A DNA stretch of 33,847 nt from Gammaproteobacteria bacterium (GTDB lineage: Bacteria > Pseudomonadota > Gammaproteobacteria > Pseudomonadales > Azotimanducaceae). The notes beneath the pieces are model-generated. The model saw only the letters and a program-made list of their open reading frames with translations, ran no database searches and had not been told where the DNA came from. The translations under genes were made by a program, and so were the position numbers. Position 1 is the stretch's first letter, and each line of letters begins with the position of its first letter. This document shows, in pieces, positions 10,194-18,679 of this stretch. The stretch is taken from positions 1 to 33,847 of the forward strand of contig QJXZ01000138.1 in assembly GCA_003248125.1 (NCBI GenBank). Reading direction: 5' to 3'.

Positions 10194-10764
10194 GAACCCG
10201 GATCTCGCCTGGGACATCGGCGCCGGCATCGACCGGGACATCGCGAAAGAGTTCGTCATGCAATTCGAGACTACCCTGTGCGTGTACTCACCATCGGTTG
10301 AGCAGCTGTACAGCACCTACCACATCTACTTCCCGGTCGAGTACGACCGAAAAATGGTGATACTCCCCGACCCCACTGCGTTCCACGACACCTTCAACGG
10401 CATCATGCCGGAAGCAGTGGCCATGACAGGCCTATACATCATTCCTGGCGAGTTGATCGACAAGCCCGGTCTCTATCTGGCCAACGTCAACAAAGACCGC
10501 TCGCTCGGCGCGCGGCGTATTCCCTTTGAAGCTGCCATCCGCACCATCATCAAGGGTCGCCCCGCGGACGATCCGTTCTTGCCGGTGCTCGCAAAAGGCG
10601 ATCTCAGGGCGTTCGAGCAATCGTGGCCCGTGCTACACCTGCACCGAGTCCGCCTCCGTGAGCTCGCCGACCGATCGGAGCTAGACCGAACCAACATACA
10701 GAACGTCATACTCGAGAAACTGGAAACCCTGTTCGTCGAGCAACGCCGCTTGCTGGGACGCTGA
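10171..10764 (+). CDS. Protein of unknown function, 197 residues
   Basis: I do not recognise this protein. It is soluble and mixed alpha/beta, with no signal peptide or membrane segment. Noticeable parts are an aromatic stretch around residues 38-55 (YSPSVEQLYSTYHIYFPVEY), a central segment with GLYIIPGELIDKPGLYLANV, and a charged, helix-rich C-terminus (residues 145-197, many Arg, Glu and Leu) that may be coiled coil. The start ATG 10171 has a good GAGAGGG upstream although it lies within the DUF1295 gene. The next gene, a membrane protein, begins three bases after its stop, so the two are likely co-translated and may work together. Confidence 0.7.
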   Translation: MATKTLPENPDLAWDIGAGIDRDIAKEFVMQFETTLCVYSPSVEQLYSTYHIYFPVEYDRKMVILPDPTAFHDTFNGIMPEAVAMTGLYIIPGELIDKPGLYLANVNKDRSLGARRIPFEAAIRTIIKGRPADDPFLPVLAKGDLRAFEQSWPVLHLHRVRLRELADRSELDRTNIQNVILEKLETLFVEQRRLLGR

Positions 10765-10767
10765 CGG

Positions 10768-11610
10768 GTGCCCGTGAGCGGGCCCGTGCCGAAGACGATC
10801 GTCGCCATCGCCCTCGTCGTACTGCTGGTGCCGGCGTGGCTGGGGGTCATCGATTCCACTGCGCAATCGCAAACACAACAAGCTTTCGAGCGCGCGCTCG
10901 TCTCGTTTGCGGTCGCGCGCACGTTGAATGGCGTCATCTCGGTCGCGCAGGGTACCGAGCTCGCCTTTCAACCGGCCGGCGTCGGGATCGTAGTGACGGC
11001 AGGTGAAATCCTCGACCCGTTGAACGATCTGATCGAGCAGTTTTCCTGGCTAACGCTACTGGCAGCCACGTCGCTCGGTGCACAGATACTGCTCGCCGAA
11101 ATGTTCGCAACGCCGTTCGCCAACGCGGTGCTGACCATCGCCGTGATACTCGCATTGACGCTGCGATTCGTCCCTGCAAAGCCATTTGCCAACGGCATGC
11201 TGAAGATCGCCGTCGCGCTCGCCTTACTCCGCTTCATGGTCGCGATCGTGGCGTTGACCACCAGCGCCATTGCCAGTGCATTCCTGGTCGAACGGGAACA
11301 AGCATCGGTCGCATTTCTGAGCGAGACTTCAGCAATCGTCGAGCAGACTGCGGATGCGCCGCGGCCGCCGACGACTTCCTCGCCGCGTGGTGCGCTAGAG
11401 CGTTTCGGCGATCTCCTCGACGATGCGCGCGCTGCAGTCGATCTCGACGAGCGGCTAGCGGAACTCAAGCAACGGGTGGAGTCAGCGATCGGGCACGTGG
11501 TCAATCTGATCGTGGTCTACCTGGTCGAAACCGTTCTGCTGCCGCTCACATTGCTCGCGGTCGCGTGGGGCGCTCTGCGCGGCACCATACGCCGACTGAA
11601 CACCGCCTGA
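10768..11610 (+). CDS. Putative inner membrane protein of unknown function
   Basis: A 280-residue protein starting at GTG 10768, three bases after the previous stop and without a clear Shine-Dalgarno. Residues 8-28 form a signal anchor or first helix; residues 30-90 form a loop with the conserved-looking stretches LVSFAVARTLNGVISVAQG and GEILDPLNDLIEQFSWLTLL; three or four hydrophobic helices follow to about residue 175. A charged segment rich in Glu and Arg (about residues 175-240, probable coiled coil) precedes a last helix (about 245-268) and a basic tail. The two charged modules between helices suggest a complex-forming protein. I cannot name a family. Confidence 0.68.
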   Translation: MPVSGPVPKTIVAIALVVLLVPAWLGVIDSTAQSQTQQAFERALVSFAVARTLNGVISVAQGTELAFQPAGVGIVVTAGEILDPLNDLIEQFSWLTLLAATSLGAQILLAEMFATPFANAVLTIAVILALTLRFVPAKPFANGMLKIAVALALLRFMVAIVALTTSAIASAFLVEREQASVAFLSETSAIVEQTADAPRPPTTSSPRGALERFGDLLDDARAAVDLDERLAELKQRVESAIGHVVNLIVVYLVETVLLPLTLLAVAWGALRGTIRRLNTA

Positions 11611-11682
11611 GCGCACGAGAAACGCTTTCTCGGCGCACGATTCGTGCTTAACATACGCGGTTTTTTCGCGCTGGGCTTCGTC
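11611..11682 (+). promoter_or_regulatory. Tandem stem-loops and T run in the argC leader
   Basis: Right after the preceding stop codon lies a perfect hairpin at 11616-11632: CGAGAAA, loop CGC, TTTCTCG. A second, shorter one follows at 11635-11647 (GCACG, loop ATT, CGTGC), then six T residues at 11661-11666. A hairpin directly followed by T would be an intrinsic terminator, but here 13 bases intervene. It may be a weak terminator for the upstream genes, or a leader structure affecting argC. A possible -10 box TAACAT at 11649-11654 lacks a good -35. Confidence 0.35.
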
Positions 11683-12621
11683 GTGCACCGCGTCTTCATC
11701 GATGGCCAGGCCGGCACCACCGGTCTCGAGATCGCTGCCCGCTTGAGTGGCCGGGGCGATATCGAACTCATGGTGATCGACGATGGGCTGCGCAAAGACG
11801 TCACAGAGCGGGCGCGACTCTTGAATAGCGCCGACGCCGTGGTGCTTTGTCTGCCCGACGCTGCCGCGCGCGAGGCGGTCGCACTGATCGAGAATCCCGC
11901 AACCAAGGTTCTCGACGCCAGCACCGCGCATCGCGTCGCAGCACAATGGGTCTATGGCCTGCCGGAGCTTTCGCTTTCACAGCGTGACGCGATTCGAGCC
12001 GCCGCGCGAGTTTCAAACCCCGGCTGCTATCCAACCGGATTCATCTTGACCATCAAGCCGCTGATCGACGCAGGGTTCGTGGCAGCTGAAGCAGCGCTGT
12101 CGGTGCATGCCATTTCGGGATACTCCGGCGGCGGCCGCGCGATGATCGAACGCTACGAGTCGCTGCCCGGGCCGCGACCAACGATGAGCTACGGCCTCGA
12201 TCTCAAGCACAAACACGTGCCAGAAATGACATGCTACGCGGGTCTCGGGGCACCGCCGATCTTCTCACCGGCAGTGGGTCACTACTACAAGGGCATGCTC
12301 GTGCACGTGCCGCTGGATCGTCGAACATTGAGCGTCGATGCCGGTGCTACCGAAATTCACGAGCTTCTTGCGCGTCGCTACGCCGAGGAGCCATGTATCG
12401 ATGTGCTGCCACTCGGCGCGACCGAGGTGCTCGATGGCGGTTATCTCGACCCGACCGGCGCGAACGACACGAATCGGATCGACGTCATGGTGTTCGGCAA
12501 CGACCATCAAGCATTGGTAGTAACGCGATACGACAACCTCGGTAAGGGGGCATCGGGCGCGGCGGTGCAGAACCTGAACCTCATGCTGGGCTTACCCGAA
12601 CTCGAGGGCATCACGCTGTGA
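11683..12621 (+). CDS. argC: N-acetyl-gamma-glutamyl-phosphate reductase, short type
   Basis: A 312-residue enzyme of the shorter (type 2) ArgC group. The NADP loop is GQAGTTG near residues 8-14, the catalytic Cys is C115 in VSNPGCYPTG, and the C-terminal domain has SGYSGGGRAMIE and KHKHVPEM. It reduces N-acetyl-gamma-glutamyl phosphate to the semialdehyde, the third step of arginine synthesis. The frame extends to GTG 11644, but the family N-terminus begins at GTG 11683 (HRVFIDGQAGTTG). No other arg gene is next to it. The stop overlaps the start of the aminotransferase gene by GTGA, so translation is probably coupled. Confidence 0.92.
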   Translation: MHRVFIDGQAGTTGLEIAARLSGRGDIELMVIDDGLRKDVTERARLLNSADAVVLCLPDAAAREAVALIENPATKVLDASTAHRVAAQWVYGLPELSLSQRDAIRAAARVSNPGCYPTGFILTIKPLIDAGFVAAEAALSVHAISGYSGGGRAMIERYESLPGPRPTMSYGLDLKHKHVPEMTCYAGLGAPPIFSPAVGHYYKGMLVHVPLDRRTLSVDAGATEIHELLARRYAEEPCIDVLPLGATEVLDGGYLDPTGANDTNRIDVMVFGNDHQALVVTRYDNLGKGASGAAVQNLNLMLGLPELEGITL

Positions 12622-13907
12622 CGGCACTCGTAGCGCAATCGACGGACGCACTGCGCGATCGTGCCCGAACATTGTCGGCGCGTCTCGACCAGTTGCGCGC
12701 CCAAGGTCTCAAGCTCGACCTCACGCGTGGCAAGCCGGCCACCGATCAGCTTGAACTCTCGAATGGCCTGGAAACTGCGCTACACGGTGACTTTCGAGCG
12801 CGCGACGGCACCGACGTCCGCAACTATGGCGGCCTGCGCGGTATCCCCGAGGCTAGGGCGCTCGGCGCCGCACTGCTCGGCGTCGACCCCGCCACGGTGA
12901 TGGCGGCTGGCAACTCCAGCTTGACCCTCATGTATCAAACCATCGACGCGGCGCTCCACTTCGGACTCTGGGGCGATGATTGTCGATGGCGCGCGACCAA
13001 CGCGCCGGTGAAGTTCTTATGCCCGACTCCCGGCTATGATCGCCACTTCACGATCTGTCAGTCGTTCGGCATAGAGATGATCAACGTACCGATGACCGAT
13101 GCCGGCCCCGACATGAACGCGGCAGAAGCGCTGGTTGCCGCCGATGCGAACATCAAGGGCATGTGGTGCGTGCCGAAGTACTCCAACCCGACAGGGTGCA
13201 TCTATTCCCCGGAAGTGGTGCGTCGAATCGCCGCGTTGCCGCGCGTTGCAGGTCCAAACTTCCTGATCTGCTGGGACAACGCCTATGCTGTCCATGATCT
13301 GGAGTTTCCGCCACCGATGCTCGCGAGCATCTCGGACGCCGCCGAGGAGGCTGGCACGAGCTTACAAATAGTGCAGTTCTGCTCGACTTCGAAAATCACG
13401 TACGCTGGTGCCGGCGTCGGATTCGTGGCTGCGGCGCCGGATGTGTTGGACCGCCTGGAACGGTTCTTGTCGGTCCAGGAAATCGGTCCTGACAAAGTCA
13501 ATCAGCTGCGCCATGCGCGCTTCCTGGAGGGCCGCATCGAATTGCACATGCGCGCCCATGCGGCATTGATCAGACCCAAGTTCGACGCCGTGCTCGAACG
13601 CCTCGAGACAGGACTCGCCGGACTCGACATCGCCACTTGGACGCGGCCTCAGGGCGGTTACTTCATCTCGTTCGACACACTCCCTGGGCTCGCCCGCCGC
13701 GTGGTCGCGCTCGCCAAATCGGCAGGGGTAACGATGACTGCGGCCGGCGCGACATTCCCCTACGGCAAGGACCCATTGGATCGCAACATTCGCATCGCGC
13801 CGACCTTTCCAAGCTTGCGAGACGTGGAAGCCGCCGCCGAAGTCTTCACGCTCTGCGTCGAACTCGCGAGCATCGATCATTTTCTCGAGCGGCGAGGCGC
13901 GGCATGA
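12618..13907 (+). CDS. Aminotransferase, aspartate aminotransferase type Ic-like
   Basis: A 429-residue fold-type I PLP enzyme resembling the corynebacterial-type aspartate aminotransferases (PF12897). [15 protein letters not shown] near residue 35 is characteristic. The cofactor site shows AGNSSL near 97, YSNPTG with N190, D220 and Y223 in [10 protein letters not shown], and the Schiff-base lysine K259 in STSKITYAG. Length matches the family (about 425-430). It should exchange an amino group between an amino acid such as aspartate and 2-oxoglutarate. Being coupled to argC by a GTGA overlap, it might alternatively act on N-acetylglutamate semialdehyde; family resemblance favours aspartate. 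Its stop overlaps the rhlB start by ATGA. Confidence 0.88.
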   Translation: MTALVAQSTDALRDRARTLSARLDQLRAQGLKLDLTRGKPATDQLELSNGLETALHGDFRARDGTDVRNYGGLRGIPEARALGAALLGVDPATVMAAGNSSLTLMYQTIDAALHFGLWGDDCRWRATNAPVKFLCPTPGYDRHFTICQSFGIEMINVPMTDAGPDMNAAEALVAADANIKGMWCVPKYSNPTGCIYSPEVVRRIAALPRVAGPNFLICWDNAYAVHDLEFPPPMLASISDAAEEAGTSLQIVQFCSTSKITYAGAGVGFVAAAPDVLDRLERFLSVQEIGPDKVNQLRHARFLEGRIELHMRAHAALIRPKFDAVLERLETGLAGLDIATWTRPQGGYFISFDTLPGLARRVVALAKSAGVTMTAAGATFPYGKDPLDRNIRIAPTFPSLRDVEAAAEVFTLCVELASIDHFLERRGAA

Positions 13908-15100
13908 GCGACCAACCATGGTCTGTCGAGCAGTTCCAGGTGCCGGAGGAGCCGGGTCGCGATCGCTTCCACGACTTTGCGCTACCGCTGCACCTCATGC
14001 GCGCAATCGCCGATCTCGGCTTCCACTACTGCACGCCGATTCAGAGCGAAGTGTTGCCCTACAGTCTTTCCGACTACGACGTTACCGGCCAGGCGCAAAC
14101 CGGCACCGGCAAGACCGCAGCATTTTTGATCACCATCCTGACTCGCCAATGGGAGTATCCGTCGGTCAAGGAGAATGCGCCCGGAACCCCGCGCGCGCTG
14201 GTTTTGGCACCAACCCGCGAACTCGCCATTCAGATCGAGCACGACGGTCGCGACCTCGCCAAGTATCTCGATACGCACATCGTGAGCGTGGTCGGCGGCA
14301 TGGACTTCAACAAGCAGCGCGAGCAACTGACATCCGGCCCGGTAGACATCCTGGTCGCCACGCCGGGGCGGCTGCTCGACTTCATCAACCGCCGCGTCAT
14401 CGATCTCTCCAAAGTCGAAGTATTGGTGATCGACGAAGCCGACCGGATGCTCGACATGGGCTTCATTCCGGACGTACGCCGTATCGTCTATAAGACACCG
14501 CATAAACGTAGTCGCCAAACGCTGTTCTTCAGCGCCACGTTCAACGACGACGTCATGCGCCTTGCGCAGTCCTGGACACTCGAACCAGTCCACGTCGCCA
14601 TCGAACCCGAAAACGTCGCGACCGAAACCGTGGAACAGAAATTCTGGACCGTGGCGGCCACCGACAAAGCGCGTCTACTCGCAGAGCTCGTGGCCAAGCA
14701 ACATCTGACGAGAGTGATGGTCTTTGCCAATCGACGTGACTCGACGCGTAACCTACATGAGTATCTACGCAAGCACGACGTCTCTTGCGAAATGCTGTCC
14801 GGCGAAGTGCCGCAGCGCAAACGATTGGCAACCCTTGACAGATTCAAGCGCGGCAAGATTCAGGTATTGGTTGCAACCGATGTCGCCGGTCGCGGCATCC
14901 ACGTCGAGGATGTCAGTCACGTCATCAATTTCGACTTGCCAGAGGACCCGGAGGACTATGTGCACCGCATCGGTCGCACTGGGCGGGCCGGCGCGACCGG
15001 CACGTCTATCAGCTTCGTGTCCGAGAACGACGCCTTCAATCTGCCGGCGATCGAAGAATTCTTGGGTCAAGCCGTGGTCTGCACACAGCCCGAGACCTGA
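13904..15100 (+). CDS. rhlB: DEAD-box RNA helicase, RhlB-like
   Basis: A 398-residue DEAD-box protein with all core motifs: the Q-motif region FHYCTPIQ, Walker A AQTGTGKT at 64-71, [20 protein letters not shown] at 177-180, SAT at 210-212, and in the second RecA domain [12 protein letters not shown] and [27 protein letters not shown] and the short C-terminus are RhlB-like; in Escherichia coli RhlB unwinds RNA for the RNase E degradosome. There is no long basic C-terminal tail. The ATG 13904 overlaps the aminotransferase stop (ATGA), an unexpected partner for a helicase. Confidence 0.88.
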   Translation: MSDQPWSVEQFQVPEEPGRDRFHDFALPLHLMRAIADLGFHYCTPIQSEVLPYSLSDYDVTGQAQTGTGKTAAFLITILTRQWEYPSVKENAPGTPRALVLAPTRELAIQIEHDGRDLAKYLDTHIVSVVGGMDFNKQREQLTSGPVDILVATPGRLLDFINRRVIDLSKVEVLVIDEADRMLDMGFIPDVRRIVYKTPHKRSRQTLFFSATFNDDVMRLAQSWTLEPVHVAIEPENVATETVEQKFWTVAATDKARLLAELVAKQHLTRVMVFANRRDSTRNLHEYLRKHDVSCEMLSGEVPQRKRLATLDRFKRGKIQVLVATDVAGRGIHVEDVSHVINFDLPEDPEDYVHRIGRTGRAGATGTSISFVSENDAFNLPAIEEFLGQAVVCTQPET

Positions 15101-15226
15101 GCTCGCAAACTCGACACACACGTTCCAGACAGCCGCAAGCTAGCCGCCTTCGTCGCCGCCGCACTTCTGGTGAGGTCGATGCCAAGCTGACTTACACTGT
15201 CCCGTAACGCCAGATCGGAGTTGCCT
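15101..15226 (+). promoter_or_regulatory. Leader of the nitrilase-hisC run
   Basis: This 126-base gap is the only sizeable break before a five-gene plus-strand run. TACACT at 15193-15198, 29 bases before the amidase start, may be a -10 box, but the -35 side is poor. CGGAG six bases before ATG 15227 is a good ribosome site. No terminator hairpin with a T tract follows rhlB. Confidence 0.35.
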
Positions 15227-16036
15227 ATGCTCACCGCCGTCGTGCAGATGCGCACCACGCCCGATGTCAGCGCCAACCTAGCGGCCGCCGAGCATTGGGT
15301 GAAGCGCGCCGCCGACCGCGGTGCCGCGTTCGTCGGGTTGCCGGAAGCATTCGCATTCATCGGACCCGATGTGGAAAAGCGGGCCATTCTCGAACCGTTG
15401 CCCGATGGCGGGCCGATCCTCGATCGATGTATCCGGCTCGCCCAAGATGCCGGTGTCCACCTACTGCTCGGCGGATTTCACGAGCAGGCAAGCGATGGCC
15501 GCGCACACAACACGGCCGTGCATCTCACCCCGCACGGCGAAATCGCCGCGCTATACCGCAAGATTCATTTGTTCGACGTCGATCTCGCCGATGGTACCCG
15601 GCTCGCCGAGTCGGCCTCCACAGCGCCCGGTGATGCAGCCGTGGTCACCGAGATTCCATTTGGGCTGCTCGGGTTGAGCGTGTGCTACGACGTTCGCTTT
15701 CCCGCGCTATACCAGGCTCTGGTTGAACGAGGGGCGATCGCTCTCGCTGTACCATCGGCTTTCACGGCGTCCACCGGCAAAGACCACTGGCACGTGCTGC
15801 TCCGCGCACGTGCGATCGAGTGCCAGGCCTACGTGATCGCACCGGCCCAGTGGGGACCGCACTGGAAGACGCGTGTTTCCTTTGGACATTCGCTCATCGT
15901 GGATCCGTGGGGCTGCGTAATCGCCGAATGTTCAGACGGCGAAGGCTTGGCAATGGCCGATCTCGATCCGGCAAAAGTGCGCGAAGCTCGGCGCGCGCTG
16001 CCGAGCCTCGAGCACAAGCGTCCGTTCACACAATGA
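15227..16036 (+). CDS. Carbon-nitrogen hydrolase, Nit1/YbeM-like amidase
   Basis: A 269-residue nitrilase-superfamily enzyme. The catalytic triad is E40 in GLPEAFAF, K112 in YRKIHLFDVD and C153 in SVCYDVRFPALYQ. The sequence around the cysteine and GRAHNTAV fit the Nit1 group, whose members deaminate and repair dGSH (deaminated glutathione) and related 2-oxo amides. The start ATG 15227 is preferred to TTG 15221 since CGGAG stands six bases upstream. The stop overlaps the next start by ATGA. A housekeeping repair role is likely, but the natural substrate is not proved by sequence. Confidence 0.9.
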   Translation: MLTAVVQMRTTPDVSANLAAAEHWVKRAADRGAAFVGLPEAFAFIGPDVEKRAILEPLPDGGPILDRCIRLAQDAGVHLLLGGFHEQASDGRAHNTAVHLTPHGEIAALYRKIHLFDVDLADGTRLAESASTAPGDAAVVTEIPFGLLGLSVCYDVRFPALYQALVERGAIALAVPSAFTASTGKDHWHVLLRARAIECQAYVIAPAQWGPHWKTRVSFGHSLIVDPWGCVIAECSDGEGLAMADLDPAKVREARRALPSLEHKRPFTQ

Positions 16037-17100
16037 GCGAACTACCCATCGGACACCCCGCGAGCCGAGCGCTCCTGGTCACCGCCGCTTTCGTCGTGGT
16101 GGTGGCTGGCATCAAGGCAGCGGAAGCAATCATGGTGCCCTTCCTGCTCGCAGCCTTCATCGCCACCGTCGCCGCTACGCCCGTGCATTGGCTCGAGGCC
16201 CGGCGCTGTCCCGTCGCGCTCGCAATCACGTTGGTGATGGCGCTGATCGTTCTCGTGTTGTTCGGAATCGGCCTGCTCATTCGGCAGTCCGTTGCCGAGT
16301 TCCTAGAGTCGCTGCCGTTCTACCAGGAGCGGCTCGGGGAGCTAACCCTTGGCGCCATCGCATTCGTGCAGCGACTCGGCATCGAGGTGAACGGCGAACT
16401 CCTGACCGACACCTTCGATCCTGCGATGGCGCTGCAGATGGTCGGCACGACACTCCGTGGACTCGGCGGCGTGCTGTCGAACGGCTTTCTCATCCTGCTG
16501 ACCGTGATTTTCATCCTCGCCGAGGCATCCAGTTTTCCGGCCAAACTGCGCCGCATGTTCGACGATCCCGACCGCGATCTGTCGTCGTTCGTCCAGTTTG
16601 CCGACAACGTCAACCGGTACATGGGAATCAAGACCACCGTGAGTGCGGCAACCGGCCTGTTGGTCAGCGTCTGGCTCGCTATCCTTGGTGTCGACTTCGC
16701 GATTCTCTGGGGACTGATAGCGTTCATGCTGAACTATGTGCCAAACATCGGCTCGATCATCGCCGCAATTCCTGCCGTGCTGCTCGCAATCGTCCAGCTC
16801 GGCCCGTTCGACGCCGCGCTTGTCGCGGTCGGTTATGTCGTGGTGAACATGGTGATGGGCAGCGCTGTCGAGCCTCGGTTCATGGGCAAGGGACTCGGCC
16901 TCTCGACGTTGGTAGTGTTTCTTTCTCTGGTGTTCTGGGGTTGGGTACTAGGGCCGGTCGGCATGTTGCTTTCCGTGCCGCTCACGATGACTGCCAAGAT
17001 CGCGCTTGCGACCAACACCAGCACCGTATGGGTTGCGCATCTGCTCGGACCCGGGGAAGTCTCCGTGCCGGCTGTCCCCACCGACACCCGTTCACGATGA
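16033..17100 (+). CDS. AI-2E family (PerM/TqsA-like) membrane protein
   Basis: A 355-residue polytopic protein. There are two or three helices in the first 75 residues, a hydrophilic middle region (about 80-145), and five or so helices thereafter. Family hallmarks are GLIAFMLNYVPNIGSIIAAIPAVLLA and the region VEPRFMGKGLGLSTLVVFLSLVFWGW. Members include TqsA (autoinducer-2 export) and others implicated in Na+/H+ antiport; no substrate can be assigned here. It overlaps the amidase gene in front and hisC behind, both by ATGA, so the three are translated as a set. Confidence 0.9.
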   Translation: MSELPIGHPASRALLVTAAFVVVVAGIKAAEAIMVPFLLAAFIATVAATPVHWLEARRCPVALAITLVMALIVLVLFGIGLLIRQSVAEFLESLPFYQERLGELTLGAIAFVQRLGIEVNGELLTDTFDPAMALQMVGTTLRGLGGVLSNGFLILLTVIFILAEASSFPAKLRRMFDDPDRDLSSFVQFADNVNRYMGIKTTVSAATGLLVSVWLAILGVDFAILWGLIAFMLNYVPNIGSIIAAIPAVLLAIVQLGPFDAALVAVGYVVVNMVMGSAVEPRFMGKGLGLSTLVVFLSLVFWGWVLGPVGMLLSVPLTMTAKIALATNTSTVWVAHLLGPGEVSVPAVPTDTRSR

Positions 17101-18185
17101 CCTACGAACGACCGGGTCTACGCACCATGCGCGGTTATACCTGGGGGGAACAGCCCCAGGATTCGCGTACGATCAAACTGAATACCAACGAGAATCCTTA
17201 CCCGCCGTCGCCGCAAGTGCAACGCGCGCTGCGCGAGTTCGATGTCGCTTCCCTACGCCGCTATCCACAACCCACCGCCGATGCGTTTCGCGACTTGGTG
17301 TGCGAAAAGCACGGTGTCGAGCGCGATCAAGTTTTAGCGACCAACGGCGGCGACGAGCTGTTGCGACTCGCATTCACGACGTACCTCGACGCCGGTGATG
17401 TGTACGGAACGACCGAGCCGAGCTACTCACTCTATCCCGTGCTAGCCGCGATTCAGGGTTGCCGTGAGGTGACCGTACCGTTACGTGACGATTGGTCGAT
17501 GGCGGACGACATCGCCGCGTACTTCAATACATCGAACGTGAAGCTCCTCTGTCTGGTCAATCCGCATGCGCCAACCGGACATCTGACCGCCACCGAGCAG
17601 CTCGCGCGTATTGCCGCAGAATTCCGTGGCGTGCTGCTCATCGACGAAGCGTACGTCGACTTCGTCGACCCGAATCTCCACCACCATACGGTGGGCCTCA
17701 CGCGCGAGTTCGACAACGTGGTGCTGTTGCGCACCCTCAGCAAAGGCTACTCCCTCGCTGGACTCCGATTCGGATTTGCCATCGGTGCCCGGAATCTGAT
17801 CGAGCCCATGCTGACCAAGACCCGCGACAGCTACAACACCGATGCCGTCGCGCAGTCGCTCGCAACTGCGGCGTACTCCGACACAGAGTATGCACGCACT
17901 ACCTGGGAGCGGGTACGCAGCGAGCGACAGCGTCTATCGACCGCCCTCGCCGCGCGCGGATTCGCGACACCCCCGTCGCAGACCAATTTCTTGCTAGTCA
18001 CCGTGCCCGAAGCCGCGGGGCCAGCCGCCGAGCTGCGTACGCAACTCAAGACCAATGGCATTCTCGTTCGCCACTTCGACGCGCCTCGCCTGCGCGACAA
18101 ACTGCGGATCACGATCGGCGACAGCCAGCAGAACGACATGCTGATTTCGGTACTAGACGACATCATCGCGGCGCGCAATCGCTGA
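17097..18185 (+). CDS. hisC: Histidinol-phosphate aminotransferase
   Basis: A 362-residue PLP aminotransferase of the HisC group. LNTNENPYPPSPQV near residue 28 is the HisC opening, LRRYPQP follows, ATNGGDELL near 81 holds the phosphate loop, IDEAYVDF gives the cofactor aspartate D183, and the Schiff-base lysine is K216 in RTLSKGYSLAGLR. The asparagine loop reads NPHAPTG rather than the usual NPNNPTG. It would convert imidazole acetol phosphate to histidinol phosphate. No other his gene is present, so it could instead be a related aromatic or broad-specificity aminotransferase. ATG 17097 overlaps the transporter stop. Confidence 0.88.
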   Translation: MTYERPGLRTMRGYTWGEQPQDSRTIKLNTNENPYPPSPQVQRALREFDVASLRRYPQPTADAFRDLVCEKHGVERDQVLATNGGDELLRLAFTTYLDAGDVYGTTEPSYSLYPVLAAIQGCREVTVPLRDDWSMADDIAAYFNTSNVKLLCLVNPHAPTGHLTATEQLARIAAEFRGVLLIDEAYVDFVDPNLHHHTVGLTREFDNVVLLRTLSKGYSLAGLRFGFAIGARNLIEPMLTKTRDSYNTDAVAQSLATAAYSDTEYARTTWERVRSERQRLSTALAARGFATPPSQTNFLLVTVPEAAGPAAELRTQLKTNGILVRHFDAPRLRDKLRITIGDSQQNDMLISVLDDIIAARNR

Positions 18186-18195
18186 GGAGACTCGA

Positions 18196-18660
18196 ATGGC
18201 CAAACCATCCCTATTGCGTGCCGAGGACATCGAACGGCTAATCGAGATCAGGCACCAGCACCAGTTCAACGACAACGCGATTCGCATGACTCGCACGCTG
18301 TCGGAGCTCACGGGCCTCACTCGACTCGGCGTGCATCTCGTACGCGTGGAGCAGGGCCGGGACAGCACGCAATTCCACTACCACGACGGTACCGAGGAGT
18401 TTGTGTACATCCTCGCCGGCCGAGGAATCGCTCGTATCGGTGACGAGGAGTTCGAGGTCCGTGCCGGTGATTTCATGGGCTTCTCCGCACCGTCGCTACC
18501 GCACGGGATGAACAATCCATTTGTGGAGGATCTCGTCTACCTAGTCGCAGGCGAGCACAAGGCGACGGATACTGTGCACTACCCGCTCATTCGGCGCACG
18601 ATGCTGAAAACGAATGGTGAGCGCCGATGGGTCGATTGGGACGATCTGCATTCGATCTAG
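18196..18660 (+). CDS. Cupin domain protein
   Basis: A 154-residue single-cupin protein. The first motif gives metal ligands H61, H63 and a Glu at 67 or 68 (FHYHDGTEEFVYILAG), the second gives H103 (PSLPHGMNN); GDFMGF precedes it. A metal, probably Fe, Mn or Zn, should be bound, but enzymatic or sugar-binding roles cannot be told apart. The Shine-Dalgarno GAGGAG lies seven bases ahead of ATG 18196, and hisC ends ten bases upstream. The C-terminus (WVDWDDLHSI) is acidic and aromatic. Confidence 0.85.
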   Translation: MAKPSLLRAEDIERLIEIRHQHQFNDNAIRMTRTLSELTGLTRLGVHLVRVEQGRDSTQFHYHDGTEEFVYILAGRGIARIGDEEFEVRAGDFMGFSAPSLPHGMNNPFVEDLVYLVAGEHKATDTVHYPLIRRTMLKTNGERRWVDWDDLHSI

Positions 18661-18679
18661 TGGTCGAGGCAGCCTCGGC

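Noticed and set aside
9444-10316. 290-residue frame antisense to the DUF1295 gene
   Set aside because: No motif, and the plus-strand frame has a clear DUF1295 signature.
16188-18185. A 665-residue frame running through the AI-2E gene into hisC
   Set aside because: Only the last 362 residues are HisC. The upstream part is an out-of-frame reading of the transporter gene, not a fusion.
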